A stretch of 64,000 nucleotides of DNA from the NCBI RefSeq assembly GCF_014269205.2, contig NZ_JABWRY020000001.1, positions 2,852,001-2,916,000 on the forward strand. The letters are read 5' to 3'. Made by a program: the position numbers and the translations under genes. Positions 57,301 through 64,000 of this stretch are shown one piece after another. The notes beneath the pieces are model-generated. The model was not told where the DNA came from. It made no database searches and worked only from the letters and a program-made list of their open reading frames with translations. Source of the stretch: Pseudomonas kermanshahensis. Its GTDB lineage: Bacteria; Pseudomonadota; Gammaproteobacteria; Pseudomonadales; Pseudomonadaceae. Each line of letters starts with the position of its first letter. Position 1 is the first letter of the stretch.

Positions 57301-58115
57301 AAAACCAGGACCTGGCCAGCCTGGCCCTGCCGGATGACTTCACCCATGTGGAGCATGTATCGCTGCACAGCAACCCAGCACTCAGCCAGCTCCCTGCCGA
57401 ATTCTTGGAGCGCTTCCCCAAACTGAAACGCTTGTTGTTGTCCAATTGCCGTTTCGACGCCCTGCCCCGTGTGACCAACCCCGATCGATTGACCTGGCTT
57501 GATCTGGACAACAACCGCATCACTTGGGATAACCGCAACCAGGTAGCGCTGAACCGGTGTGCCGGGCTTATCGTGCTGGACCTGTCGGGCAACCCGCTGC
57601 TGGAGGCGCCAGACCTGAACGGGCTTGACCACTTGAAAACCCTGTTTCTGTCCGAGTGTGGCCTGTCCGAGCTGCCCCTAGGCCTGAACGTCGTTGCCGA
57701 GCCTCTCGTCCTGGACCTGTCTGGCAACCAGTTTCAGCGGTTGCCAGCGGGCTTCAACCTCCCCGGCCCGTCCGCCGAAGCCCTGTGCCTGGAAAGCGAG
57801 TGGCTGAGCGAAGGCATGCTTGCCCAGGTCGATGCTTACAATGCCGCCCATGAAGTCGATTTGCTGGTGTGTGAGGGGGACTATGCAGAGTTCTTCGAGG
57901 GGACGGGCCCGGAACAGGCCGCGCTGTGGCAGCGCTTGCCAATTCAGTACCGCCGCGACCTCAGGCCGTTGCTTGAAAACGATTTTTTCATAACCCGCCC
58001 GCAACAAGCCCGCACGGAGTTCTGGCGGCGCCTGGCAGCCATCGATGCTGACCTGGTGCTACGCCAGGCGTGGTTGACGCACCCGCCCTATAATCTGTTC
58101 CGCCTTCCCCTGTAG
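54384..58115 (+). CDS. Large LRR protein of the DUF6543/NEL-effector family, without NEL domain
   Basis: 1243 residues. The N-terminal half (NAAPDLRQAVHRSQSRLLRS; two hydrophobic stretches near 390-425 and 445-462) looks like the dermonecrotic/pore-forming-like region of Pseudomonas NEL-type proteins. A leucine-rich repeat block of about six repeats spans 955-1130 (IASLDLSGLELENQDLASLA, LTWLDLDNNRITW, VLDLSGNQFQRLP). After it, family members normally continue with a 300-residue NEL ubiquitin-ligase domain; here the protein ends at LFRLPL, with no CxD catalytic motif. The frame starts with a TTG that overlaps an upstream TGA, and a better start lies in another frame at 54289. It may be a degraded or switched-off effector; it could also be a short natural variant. 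No secretion signal is seen. Confidence 0.75.
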   Translation: MRQSQLTAYYTQAWFANAAPDLRQAVHRSQSRLLRSQSTLARTLEGLEQITAFAEPRLTARLAELGCSAPLRATELLRVESTWHWAGMRYLNSHRRDTLLQAALQNFADDEHFSAQSAIALSPDIQVTTVQLQGTVVLGPQTSPAHFPLVSERYEVERLPLTPAAFATLCRSLDLGQQYQDHLEQHFAKPPVREQAMAVYKDRLRLAADLAYLRHVLTGTARDQVDLFLQGNEMPCWQLALFGITLHEVMLIDTGITGLLLYLPGHDQALRQCADLEAVHEALAALLLEPTDRQTFMAYVEQGQQQHFLDLLHQNLDASGASDDDKAWQRAPEADLRPTRLAITEEPFAYYQALHLDRLKREARQLAVPTAEADATARANRLQAWEDLGMDALNLAGFFIPAVGTLMLAVTACQLLGEVYEGYEAWHQGDRHLALRHLEAVGLNLAMIGGLVVAGHVVPKLFKSPLLESLQEVRKPDGRYRLWQPDLRPYRSSQALPENLHANAQGQYLHDGRYFIRMDGHLYEQRLDTQTQQWRLVHPHAQDAWQPPLEHNQQGAWRASHEQPSQWSFAILARRLGESYAAFTPEQLELAGRICGTDAAYLRRVHLEGQPPPALLLDTLQRMAAQEKVVALGSDAPGNLFERLYNGDAPIEPATRTLLEAYPRLSAVLGRRLLAPLSAAQSLAWENDAVLPAWLRQQVEHTQSELPLVRAVEGVLVPARADADSERLLFSALDGLPDWPRDVRLELRAGSPEGPLLEHIGSNSAGRVCRVIKSAEGYEADLGQRPAPATRDMDLCRAVEQALPQVQRNALAILQADGRTLRQRVLAWVNDNRDDLAQRLWGPRARRRARPVQLRGGRPLDPQPPHPRHTGSLAGAYRRLYPDATDSEIEDVLGNDPEDNDLRSPTQRLRDLQQRLDTLRRNLQQWARPDPQRLHQRQRAIRPIINAWRRLSSVPLAGGGRIASLDLSGLELENQDLASLALPDDFTHVEHVSLHSNPALSQLPAEFLERFPKLKRLLLSNCRFDALPRVTNPDRLTWLDLDNNRITWDNRNQVALNRCAGLIVLDLSGNPLLEAPDLNGLDHLKTLFLSECGLSELPLGLNVVAEPLVLDLSGNQFQRLPAGFNLPGPSAEALCLESEWLSEGMLAQVDAYNAAHEVDLLVCEGDYAEFFEGTGPEQAALWQRLPIQYRRDLRPLLENDFFITRPQQARTEFWRRLAAIDADLVLRQAWLTHPPYNLFRLPL

Positions 58116-58130
58116 CGAGCGGCGAAAAAT

Positions 58131-58154
58131 CGCCTGTTACCCAGGTGACAGGCG
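58131..58154. terminator. Hairpin after the LRR gene
   Basis: CGCCTGT, ACC, CA, GGT and ACAGGCG form a ten-pair stem with one bulge on each side, 16 bases after the stop. No T-run follows, so termination strength is uncertain. Confidence 0.5.
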
Positions 58155-58339
58155 CTGCCTACGCGGATGCGCTAGCCAGCCTTGCAACTCGGCGGCCGGC
58201 ATCGGCCGCCCAGTTTTGCATCGGCGCAGTGCAGGCAATGTTGAGCCAGACTGGTGTTTTTCCTGTGACCGGTGCATGCTCGAAGCTGAAGCGTTTCACC
58301 TGGCACGAACTCCGCTCAGATATGTGAGGTGCAGTACCC

Positions 58340-59959
58340 ATGGACCGTCTGCTCGATTCACTTTTCCCGACCGCCGAGAACATCCCCGACACCTGGCGCC
58401 TGGAAGCCCCCCTGGAACAACGCGACTACTTGGTGAACGGCCAGCTCAGGCGCTGGGACGGCCCTCTGGCCACGGTGCGCAGCCCGGTCTGGCTGAAGGA
58501 AGCCGACGGCGAGCGCCAGGTCATTCTCGGCAGTGCCCCGCTGCTTGACGCCGACACCGCCCTCACCGCGCTCGACGCTGCCGTGCAGGCCTACGACAAG
58601 GGCCGTGGCGCCTGGCCGACGATGCGCGTTGCCGAACGCATACAGCACGTCGAACGCTTCCTTGCGCGCATGCGCGAGCAGCGCCAGGCCGTGGTCAAGT
58701 TGCTGATGTGGGAGATCGGCAAGAACCTCAAGGATTCGGAAAAAGAGTTCGACCGCACCTGCGATTACATCGTCGACACCATCAATGCGCTCAAGGACCT
58801 CGATCGCCGCTCCAGCCGCTTCGAGCTTGAACAGGGCACCCTCGGCCAGATCCGCCGTGCCCCCTTGGGCGTTGCATTGTGCATGGGCCCCTACAACTAC
58901 CCCCTGAACGAAACGTTCACCACGTTGATCCCGGCACTGATCATGGGCAACACCGTGGTGTTCAAGCCGGCCAAGTTTGGCGTATTACTGATCCGCCCGT
59001 TGCTCGAAGCCTTCCGCGACAGCTTCCCACCGGGGGTGATCAACGTCATTTATGGCCGCGGCCGCGAAACTGTCAGCGCCCTGATGGCCAGCGGCCTGGT
59101 CGATGTGTTCGCCTTCATCGGCACCCACAAGGCCGCCAGCGACCTGAAAAAACTGCACCCGCGCCCGCACCGCTTACGCGCAGCCTTGGGCCTGGACGCC
59201 AAGAACCCCGGCATCGTGCTACCCCAGGTCGACCTGGACAACGCGGTCGAAGAGGCCGTGACGGGTGCGCTGTCATTCAACGGCCAGCGCTGCACGGCGC
59301 TGAAGGTACTGTTCGTCCACGAAGACGTGGTCGACGCCTTCCTGGAAAAGTTCCAGCGCAAACTGGCCGCGCTCAAACCTGGCATGCCATGGGAACCCGG
59401 TGTGGCGCTAACGCCATTGCCGGAACCGGGCAAGGTCGACTACCTCGATGGCCTAGTAGCCGATGCCACGGCCAAGGGCGCTCGGGTCATCAACGAAGGC
59501 GGTGGGCAAAGCCGCGGTTCGTTCTTCTACCCCGCCCTGCTGTACCCGGTGAGCCATGACATGCGCGTGTACCACGAGGAGCAGTTCGGCCCAGTGGTGC
59601 CAGTGGTGCCCTATCGCGACCTGGAAACCGTCATTGACTACGTGCTCGACTCCGACTACGGCCAGCAACTGAGCCTGTTCGGCAACGACCCAGCGACCAT
59701 CGGCAGCCTGGTGGACACCTTTGCCAACCAGGTCGGCCGTATCAATATCAACGCACAGTGCCAGCGCGGGCCAGACACCTACCCATTCAACGGCCGCAAG
59801 AACAGTGCCGAAGGCACCTTGTCGGTGCATGACGCCCTGCGCGTGTTCTCGATCCGTACGTTGGTGGCGACCAAGTTCCAGGAGGCCAACAAAACGCTGA
59901 TCAGCGAGATCATCCGCAATCGCCAATCGAGTTTCCTGACCACCGATTACATCTTCTAA
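58340..59959 (+). CDS. NADP-dependent glyceraldehyde-3-phosphate dehydrogenase-like aldehyde dehydrogenase
   Basis: 539 residues of the aldehyde dehydrogenase superfamily, longer than usual (about 480). CMGPYNYPLNETFTTLIPAL marks the substrate/cofactor channel, VFAFIGTHKAA the cofactor site and FNGQRCTALKVLF the catalytic Cys. QRGPDTYPFNGRKNSAEGTL near the C terminus is typical of the long GapN-like group annotated as NADP-dependent G3P dehydrogenase. If correct it oxidises glyceraldehyde 3-phosphate directly to 3-phosphoglycerate with NADPH formation. GAGG precedes ATG 58340. It appears to be a single-gene unit. Confidence 0.87.
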   Translation: MDRLLDSLFPTAENIPDTWRLEAPLEQRDYLVNGQLRRWDGPLATVRSPVWLKEADGERQVILGSAPLLDADTALTALDAAVQAYDKGRGAWPTMRVAERIQHVERFLARMREQRQAVVKLLMWEIGKNLKDSEKEFDRTCDYIVDTINALKDLDRRSSRFELEQGTLGQIRRAPLGVALCMGPYNYPLNETFTTLIPALIMGNTVVFKPAKFGVLLIRPLLEAFRDSFPPGVINVIYGRGRETVSALMASGLVDVFAFIGTHKAASDLKKLHPRPHRLRAALGLDAKNPGIVLPQVDLDNAVEEAVTGALSFNGQRCTALKVLFVHEDVVDAFLEKFQRKLAALKPGMPWEPGVALTPLPEPGKVDYLDGLVADATAKGARVINEGGGQSRGSFFYPALLYPVSHDMRVYHEEQFGPVVPVVPYRDLETVIDYVLDSDYGQQLSLFGNDPATIGSLVDTFANQVGRININAQCQRGPDTYPFNGRKNSAEGTLSVHDALRVFSIRTLVATKFQEANKTLISEIIRNRQSSFLTTDYIF

Positions 59960-60031
59960 CGGCCGCCGTTATAGAAAATCGGTCTAGCGCCGCTGTCGAT
60001 TTTCCATCTGTGCAAACGACTCTAAGCAAAA

Positions 60032-60053
60032 GGGCGCCAACCGGCGCCCGTTT
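60032..60053. terminator. GC-rich hairpin with short T-run
   Basis: GGGCGCC, AACC, GGCGCCC followed by GTTTC. It ends transcription after the dehydrogenase gene but lies directly in front of the ribosome-binding site of the VOC gene, so it could also act as an attenuator for that gene. Confidence 0.6.
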
Positions 60054-60068
60054 CAAAGGAGAGCGAAC

Positions 60069-60536
60069 ATGGCAGCCAAACCCATCCCCGAAGGCCAGCA
60101 CAGCATCACCCCCTACTTGGGCATCAACGACGCCGCCAAGGCCATCGAGTTCTACAAGAAAGCCTTTGGCGCGGTCGAGATGTTCCGCCTCGACGCCCCG
60201 GGCGGTAGCGTGGGGCATGCTGAATTGAAAATCGGCGATTCGTCGCTGATGCTCGGCGACCCCTGCGACATGGAAGGTGGCCTGACCGCCAGCCAGAAAC
60301 TCGCGGGCGCGGCTGTAGGCCTGCACTTGTATGTCGAAGACTGCGACAAGGTCTATGCCCAGGCCCTGGCATGCGGCGCCACCCAGCTGCGCGAAGTGAC
60401 GGACCAGTTCTATGGCGACCGCAGCGGCACCCTCAAGGACCCGTTCGGCAATATCTGGTTCGTCTCGACCCACAAGGAAGACCTCAGCCCTGAAGAGATT
60501 CGCGCCCGCGCCGCGCAGATGTTCAGTGGTAACTGA
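60069..60536 (+). CDS. VOC-superfamily (glyoxalase/PhnB-like) protein
   Basis: 155 residues. SITPYLGINDAAKAIEFYKK AF.. is the family start, followed by the first beta-alpha-beta module with GSVGHAELKIGDSSLMLGDP and the second with GLHLYVEDCDKVYAQALACG and DPFGNIWFVSTHKED. PhnB-like members bind a metal or none, and their substrates are mostly unknown. AAAGGAG precedes the ATG. No partner gene is evident. Confidence 0.88.
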   Translation: MAAKPIPEGQHSITPYLGINDAAKAIEFYKKAFGAVEMFRLDAPGGSVGHAELKIGDSSLMLGDPCDMEGGLTASQKLAGAAVGLHLYVEDCDKVYAQALACGATQLREVTDQFYGDRSGTLKDPFGNIWFVSTHKEDLSPEEIRARAAQMFSGN

Positions 60537-60600
60537 GCGGCGCGTTTTGTACCCGCTCTAATTGGGCGCGCCTCGGCCTTGTGATGCGCCTGCGGGAAAC

Positions 60601-60632
60601 ATCCGGCGGAGGGCCTTTTGCCCTCACCGGAT
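60601..60632. terminator. Long bidirectional hairpin
   Basis: ATCCGG and GAGGGC, loop CTTTT, GCCCTC and CCGGAT form a two-part stem between the VOC gene and the Rhs fragment. It should end transcription from both sides. Confidence 0.7.
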
Positions 60633-60649
60633 ACAGGCGAACAGGCCAC

Positions 60650-60902
60650 GATGAAGTGTCCCGACGGATCAACGCTGTTCATTGGGTCTTTCTGGCGGTA
60701 TGCATGCATTCCTCCCCCCTTTGCCAAAAGGGCTAAGCCCGTCGGGGCTTGTAAACCGCATAATCTGAGGGCTGTAGTTTCGGTAGCCGTTGCCCAGTGG
60801 ATAACGTTCCGTCACCCGGTCCGAGCGTTCACCGTTGTAAGCCTGTAAAAGATTTACAGATGGCCAAATCCCCCCGTAAGCAAGTATTGCTGTTCTTTTC
60901 AT
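60650..60902 (-). pseudogene. Rhs core fragment, frameshifted in a G-run
   Basis: From ATG 60902 the minus strand reads LLQAYNGERSDRVTERYPLG, NGYRNYSPQIMRF and SPDGLSPFGKGG, which is the end of the Rhs repeat-associated core. The frame then fails after a run of six G (about 60718-60723). The next frame continues GGMHAYRQKDPMNSVDPSGH, the conserved end of the core (DPxG). Removing one G restores a continuous core. After DPSGH no toxin tip is recognisable and the sequence runs into the hairpin and the VOC gene. It is therefore an orphan Rhs remnant, or a small Rhs gene that varies in phase. Confidence 0.7.
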
Positions 60903-61204
60903 TTGGCCATGCGCCCATCATAGCGTTCGTTTATCGTCAAATCGGAACATCGCAAACGTCTCCGATTAGCTCCTTTGCTTAGGCCGCATGCTGAAGCGTC
61001 ACCCGCTCATTTTCAACTCGTAGAATTGACAGTACCCAAATCTGAAGCTAAGCGGCACTGAACTGCTACTGGCTTGTTGCGAGGCACTCTGGCCAAAGGA
61101 AGATCCACCGCAACGCCAGCCAGGCTAGCAAACATGACTCAACTGGTTGAAAGCGGCTCAACTTTGCTTGAAGCTTGAGGCTCGTAGCTTGGAGCTGCCC
61201 CTTA
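60903..61204. other. Intergenic stretch upstream of 61205
   Basis: About 300 bases without a supported gene. Two short imperfect direct repeats of GCTTGAAGCTTGAGGCT type lie near 61165-61195, close to the next start. A promoter for the Rhs fragment and one for the next gene are expected here. Confidence 0.45.
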
Positions 61205-62386
61205 ATGCGAATCATCGATAAGACCGCCGCGCAGGTCCGCAGCCTGACCCCCGCTGAAGAAGAGCTCCTGGTCGGTTTCAACACAGGCACGCTCGCTGGC
61301 CCTCGCCTGCTGCAAGCCAACCAGTTACTGATGAAGGTGCGTAACGCCAACCAATGGTTGGCCTGCGACTGCCGCAAGGACGCCCTGCCGGTGCTGAACG
61401 TGACCCTCAACGGCAACACCGGCACGCTGTTCCTGAAAAACAACCCAGGCACTGCCGAGCATGCGCCTGGTTGCCCGTTCACCAAGGACGAGCGTGAAGC
61501 CGCAGAACGCGAAGACGACCCCGTCCCCCCTGCGGCCTGGCTGCCACCCGATACGCCTTTGCGACTTATCGGTGACTTTCGCCCGGCCCAGGACAGCAGT
61601 GGCAGTGAGGGCACTGACCGGCGCGAACAACAACGGCTGTTGTCGCTGCTGCTGACCTGGATCGAGATCAGTGGCTTGAACCTCTACGCCACCCACCTGA
61701 AAAAAGACCTCACCGGGCAGTTTGCCGAGCTGCGCAGCGTCGCCAGCCGCTACCCGTTGCTGGAGCGGGTACCGGCCAGCAACTACCTGGAAACCCGGCT
61801 GGACATGAAGCACATGATGATGCTCAAGGCCCGTCTGCGCGAGGCGACGGTGTTCGGCAATCATCGTCGGCATGGCCTGATGCTGGACTGCGTCGACCAG
61901 ATCAAAGGGCGCAAGCTGTTCAATAGCCGCAGCGAGGACGGGTTCGACTTCCAGGGCCACCACCTGTATTGGGGAGGCAGCCGTGCAGCCGGGCCGCTCT
62001 TGGCGTTGGCGCTGTATTCGCCTGCTAGTGCTGGCAGCCACTTTTACGAACTGATCCATGTCGCCAGCGTGCCCGTGCTGTCACGCGCTCACCTGTTCCC
62101 GGTGTACCGCGATGAAGAGCGTGAGCCACTCAAGGCGTTGGTGTCGCTGATCGACTGGATGGCCAGCAAAGGCGTGAAGGTCCAGATGCGTCGACCGGTG
62201 ATCGGCGGGCAGGTGATGGATGAGCTGGTGCTGACCTCTGATCAGGACCGGGTGCTTTCGGTGTCGCTGCTGGAGCAGCCGATTGGCCCGGAGCCGGATG
62301 CCGAGAACTTCAAGCGCTATGCCGACTTCAAGAGCCTGGAAACCTTCCGCAAGTATGTGGCGGGCTTCTTTATGCGTGAGCGCTAA
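61205..62386 (+). CDS. Hypothetical protein with N-terminal Cys/His cluster
   Basis: 393 residues, not assigned to a family. NQWLACDCRKDALPVLNVTL and, 40 residues later, TAEHAPGCPFTKDER give a C-x-C with a later H-x3-C that could bind zinc. The middle has WIEISGLNLYATHLKKDLTG and a long helical segment; the C-terminal 150 residues carry DFQGHHLYWGGSRAAGPLLA and EYADFK-like KRYADFKSLETFRKYVAGFF. No signal peptide or membrane helix. ATG 61205 has GGAG eleven bases upstream. It looks like an intact, conserved chromosomal gene. It lies alone between the Rhs fragment and a REP pair. Confidence 0.75.
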   Translation: MRIIDKTAAQVRSLTPAEEELLVGFNTGTLAGPRLLQANQLLMKVRNANQWLACDCRKDALPVLNVTLNGNTGTLFLKNNPGTAEHAPGCPFTKDEREAAEREDDPVPPAAWLPPDTPLRLIGDFRPAQDSSGSEGTDRREQQRLLSLLLTWIEISGLNLYATHLKKDLTGQFAELRSVASRYPLLERVPASNYLETRLDMKHMMMLKARLREATVFGNHRRHGLMLDCVDQIKGRKLFNSRSEDGFDFQGHHLYWGGSRAAGPLLALALYSPASAGSHFYELIHVASVPVLSRAHLFPVYRDEEREPLKALVSLIDWMASKGVKVQMRRPVIGGQVMDELVLTSDQDRVLSVSLLEQPIGPEPDAENFKRYADFKSLETFRKYVAGFFMRER

Positions 62387-62409
62387 GCACCCCAGCGCTA
62401 CGCGCAACC

Positions 62410-62506
62410 TGTAGGAGCAGCCTTACGCTGCGAAGAGGCCAGTGAACATAACCAAGATCAAGGGTGCTGTCGCCGGCCTCTTCGCAGCACAAGGCTGCTC
62501 CTACAG
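62410..62506. repeat. Paired REP-type palindromes
   Basis: TGTAGGAGCAGCCTTACGCT and GCGAAGAGGCC are mirrored by GGCCTCTTCGCAGC ending in GGCTGCTCCTACAG. It separates the convergent 61205 gene and ilvA and ends two bases before the ilvA stop. Confidence 0.87.
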
Positions 62507-62507
62507 A

Positions 62508-64000
62508 TCAACCCAGAAACAGCTTGTACGCTGGGTTTTCGGTCTCATCCCAATAACGGTAGCCCATCTCATCCAGCGTCTGCGGCAACGTCGCCAGCTC
62601 ATCCCCTGGCACTTCCAGCGCAGCAAATACCCGCGCCTCCGCTGCACCATGGTTACGGTAATGGAACAGGCTGATGTTCCAGCGTTTGCCCAACCGCTCC
62701 AGGAACCCCAACAGCGCCCCAGGCCGCTCCGGGAATTCGAAGCGCAGCACACGCTCATCCGCTCCCGGCGCCGCATGCCCGCCCACGGTGTGGCGTACAT
62801 GCAGCTTGGCCAGTTCGTTGTCGGTCAGGTCTAGCACGCTGTAACCCTGCTCGGCGAGGTTGGTCAGCAGGTTTTCCCGAGGGTCGTGCAGCGGGTGCGT
62901 CTGCACCCCGACAAACAAACGCGCTTCCTTGCCCGGGTAATAGCGGTAGTTGAACTCGGTGATCTGGCGTTTACCCAGTGCCTGGCAAAATGCGCGGAAA
63001 CTGCCTGGCTGCTCAGGGATGGTCACGGCGATGATCGCCTCGCGCTGCTCACCCAGCTCGGCCCGCTCCGCCACATGGCGCAGGCGGTCGAAATTGACGT
63101 TGGCCCCGGAGTCGATCGCCACCAGGGTTTGGCCCTGCACGCCTTCGCGGGCCACGTATTTCTTGATGCCGGCCACGGCCAGGGCACCGGAAGGTTCAGT
63201 GATCGAGCGGGTGTCGTCGTAGATGTCCTTGATGGCTGCGCACAGTTCGTCGCTGTTGACGGTGATCACTTCATCGACGAAGTGCCGGCACAGCTCGAAG
63301 CAGTGCGCCCCCACCTGCGCAACCGCCACGCCATCGGCAAAGGTGCCGACTTGCGGCAGGATCACTCGCTCGCCCGCGGCCAAGGCAGCCTGCAGGCAGT
63401 TGGAGTCTTCCGGCTCGACGCCGATCACCTTGACCTCGGGCCGCAGGTATTTTACGTAGGCCGCAATGCCCGCCACCAACCCACCACCGCCCACCGGGAC
63501 GAAGATCGCATCCAGTGCACCTGGGCGCTGGCGCAGGATCTCCATGGCCACGGTGCCTTGGCCGGCGATCACGTCCGGGTCATCGAACGGCGGCACGAAG
63601 GTAGCACCTTCGCTGTCGGCCAATTGCAGGGCGTGGGCCAGTGCATGGGGGAAGCTCTCACCGTGCAGCACCACATGGCCACCGCGCGAGCGCACCCCTT
63701 CCACTTTCAACGAGGGCGTGGTGGTTGGCATGACGATGGTGGCTTTCAGCCCCAGGTGCGAAGCCGCCAGCGCCACGCCTTGGGCATGGTTGCCGGCCGA
63801 CGCGGTGATCACCCCGCGCTCGCGCTGGGCGGGGGTCAGCCGTGACAGGCGGGTGTAGGCACCGCGGATCTTGAACGAGAAGGTGGGTTGCAGGTCTTCA
63901 CGCTTGAGCAACACTTGGTTGCCCAGGCTAGCGGACAGTGCTGGCGCTGCCTGCAGCGGCGTTTCGATGGCCAGGTCGTACACGGGTGCAGCGAGAATAC
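62508..64000 (-). CDS. ilvA: Threonine dehydratase, biosynthetic; 5' end outside window
   Basis: At least 497 residues; the frame is still open at the right edge (ILAAPVYDLAIETPL), and family members start about 10-15 residues earlier. It deaminates threonine to 2-oxobutyrate for isoleucine synthesis. PLP Lys is in FSFKIRGAYTRL, the phosphate-binding loop in VPVGGGGLVAGIA and the usual ASAGNHAQGVA is present. The C terminus has two ACT-like regulatory segments (EQPGSFRAFCQALGKRQITE and ERPGALLGFLERLGKRWNIS), as expected for the isoleucine-inhibited enzyme. It ends at LFLG beside a REP pair. Confidence 0.94.
   Translation of the reverse strand, partial: ILAAPVYDLAIETPLQAAPALSASLGNQVLLKREDLQPTFSFKIRGAYTRLSRLTPAQRERGVITASAGNHAQGVALAASHLGLKATIVMPTTTPSLKVEGVRSRGGHVVLHGESFPHALAHALQLADSEGATFVPPFDDPDVIAGQGTVAMEILRQRPGALDAIFVPVGGGGLVAGIAAYVKYLRPEVKVIGVEPEDSNCLQAALAAGERVILPQVGTFADGVAVAQVGAHCFELCRHFVDEVITVNSDELCAAIKDIYDDTRSITEPSGALAVAGIKKYVAREGVQGQTLVAIDSGANVNFDRLRHVAERAELGEQREAIIAVTIPEQPGSFRAFCQALGKRQITEFNYRYYPGKEARLFVGVQTHPLHDPRENLLTNLAEQGYSVLDLTDNELAKLHVRHTVGGHAAPGADERVLRFEFPERPGALLGFLERLGKRWNISLFHYRNHGAAEARVFAALEVPGDELATLPQTLDEMGYRYWDETENPAYKLFLG

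Noticed and set aside
58145..58327. 60-codon plus-strand frame between the LRR gene and the dehydrogenase
   Set aside because: Begins within the hairpin, no ribosome-binding site, no motif.
61066..61614. 182-codon minus-strand frame
   Set aside because: Overlaps the start of the 61205 gene in antisense; Ser/Arg-rich, no family content.

Overview
The window looks like a chromosomal segment of a Pseudomonas of the P. putida group. The evidence is the high GC with strong GC bias at third codon positions, many short palindromes of the P. putida REP type (arms like GTAGGAGCAGCCTTGTGCTG), and gene families and gene order that I recall from P. putida chromosomes (polyamine genes, then L-serine dehydratase, then a Pea-like exopolysaccharide locus). 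No rRNA, tRNA or CRISPR array was seen.

Layout. (1) 1-7784: the start of a lipopeptide-type NRPS (minus strand, running off the left edge; first A domain reads as leucine-specific), a divergent LuxR regulator, a NodT/OprM-like outer-membrane efflux lipoprotein and a UspE-like stress protein. LuxR + NodT + a Leu-first NRPS is the usual front end of a Pseudomonas cyclic lipopeptide locus. (2) 8003-12300: a TonB-dependent siderophore receptor with a Fur-box-like site, the lipid A deacylase PagL, a PhyH-type dioxygenase and a small exported protein. (3) 12720-15230: an AT-rich island holding a 3'-truncated TssG gene joined to the tail of a polymorphic toxin, a probable immunity gene, a second toxin tail with a probably frameshifted immunity gene, and a PAAR protein. 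It looks like a decayed T6SS/toxin cassette site. (4) 15307-24660: polyamine catabolism (PtrR-like regulator, succinate semialdehyde dehydrogenase, AraC regulator, gamma-glutamylpolyamine synthetase, polyamine-binding protein, FAD oxidase) with an unrelated superfamily I helicase inside. (5) 24792-28990: a RelE-like toxin with a HTH antitoxin, a DUF3313 lipoprotein, L-serine dehydratase and a divergent LysR regulator.

(6) 29023-53956: a Wzx/Wzy-type exopolysaccharide locus in three blocks. A long minus-strand operon runs from the flippase (41171) down to the priming glycosyltransferase (29023), with five further glycosyltransferases, two left-handed beta-helix acyltransferases, a GMC oxidoreductase with a tiny Tat-signal partner, and a DUF535 protein. 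A plus-strand block carries the polymerase, a secreted clan GH-A-like hydrolase and galE. A second minus-strand operon carries the export protein, an outer-membrane barrel, a Wzc-like copolymerase and a tyrosine kinase. A 58-residue membrane microprotein, a GT61 enzyme and a FemAB/GNAT-like protein lie upstream. (7) 54289-64000: a large LRR/dermonecrotic-like protein whose N terminus is in another frame and which has no visible NEL ligase domain, a GapN-like aldehyde dehydrogenase, a VOC protein, a frameshifted Rhs fragment, an unrecognised conserved-looking protein with a Cys cluster, and ilvA running off the right edge.

Limits: all family calls are from reading translated sequence, without database searches. 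Starts were chosen from ribosome-binding sites and family N termini.
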